Below are positions 6,427 to 6,481 of a DNA stretch of 6,481 nucleotides, one piece after another. The notes under the pieces are model-generated. The model made no database searches. It was given only the letters and a program-made list of their open reading frames with translations, and was not told where the DNA came from. Origin of the DNA: Gammaproteobacteria bacterium (GTDB taxonomy: Bacteria; Pseudomonadota; Gammaproteobacteria; GCA-001735895); assembly GCA_027293245.1 (NCBI GenBank), contig JAPUFZ010000264.1:1-6481 (forward strand), in the 5' to 3' direction. A program made the translations under genes and the position numbers. The first letter of the stretch is position 1. Every line of letters starts with the position of its first letter.

Positions 6427-6481
6427 ATGAAAATAACAAACAAACGAGTTCGAAAATTAACCACTATAGTGTTGGTAGCGG
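6427..6481 (+). CDS. start of a secreted protein gene, probably the BMP/PnrA-family substrate-binding protein (3'-truncated by window edge)
   Basis: Only 18 codons are visible. They begin MKITNKRVRKLTTIVLVA: a basic n-region (K2, K6, R7, R9, K10) followed by the onset of a hydrophobic stretch, as in a Sec signal peptide. No cleavage site or lipobox cysteine lies within the window, so a periplasmic protein and a lipoprotein are both possible. ATG 6427 is supported by AGGAGG at 6413-6418. The operon so far has the ATPase and both permeases but no binding protein, and the next gene encodes an exported protein, so a BMP/PnrA-type purine or nucleoside binding protein is the natural reading. That identity is inferred from context and not from conserved domain sequence. 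Confidence 0.7.
   Translation, partial: MKITNKRVRKLTTIVLVA

Noticed and set aside
1..6481. CRISPR arrays, tRNA or rRNA genes, insertion sequences, toxin-antitoxin or defence genes
   Set aside because: No matching repeats, cloverleaf sequences, transposase motifs or defence domains were seen. Nearly all the sequence is accounted for by conserved metabolic and transport genes.

Overview
The window reads as one uninterrupted plus-strand operon fragment linking purine oxidation to purine or nucleoside uptake. Base composition is near 50% GC. Protein sequences are of proteobacterial type: a split XdhB subunit, an XdhC chaperone and a periplasmic-type binding protein with a basic signal peptide. 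My best guess is a gammaproteobacterium, possibly environmental. That assignment is an impression, as there is no rRNA or marker gene to test it.

Layout. Positions 1-1656 hold the C-terminal roughly 70% of the molybdenum-binding subunit of xanthine dehydrogenase (xdhB); its start is outside the window. Positions 1656-2768 hold xdhC, the chaperone that delivers sulfurated molybdenum cofactor to the enzyme. Positions 2765-4321 encode a double-domain ABC ATPase, and 4314-5372 and 5372-6301 encode two dissimilar inner-membrane permeases, all of the BMP/PnrA (basic membrane protein, purine-nucleoside) transporter class. After a 125-bp gap, a new gene starts at 6427 with a strong ribosome binding site and a signal-peptide-like N-terminus. 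It runs off the right edge and is most likely the substrate-binding lipoprotein or periplasmic protein of the transporter.

How the genes work together. The first five genes are joined by overlaps of 1, 4, 8 and 1 nt, so they are probably co-transcribed and translationally coupled. The inferred picture is that the ABC system imports a purine nucleoside or base, and xanthine dehydrogenase (matured by XdhC) oxidises hypoxanthine/xanthine to urate for nitrogen and carbon use. No genes or RNAs are convincing on the minus strand.

Points of interest. The only real intergenic space (6302-6426) carries a perfect 11-bp direct repeat with a 32-bp period, about three helical turns, just upstream of the putative binding-protein gene. 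The xdhC gene contains a three-copy, in-frame 15-bp tandem repeat inside its Rossmann domain. I see no convincing wholly new system here; the novelty is in the gene association and these two repeat structures.
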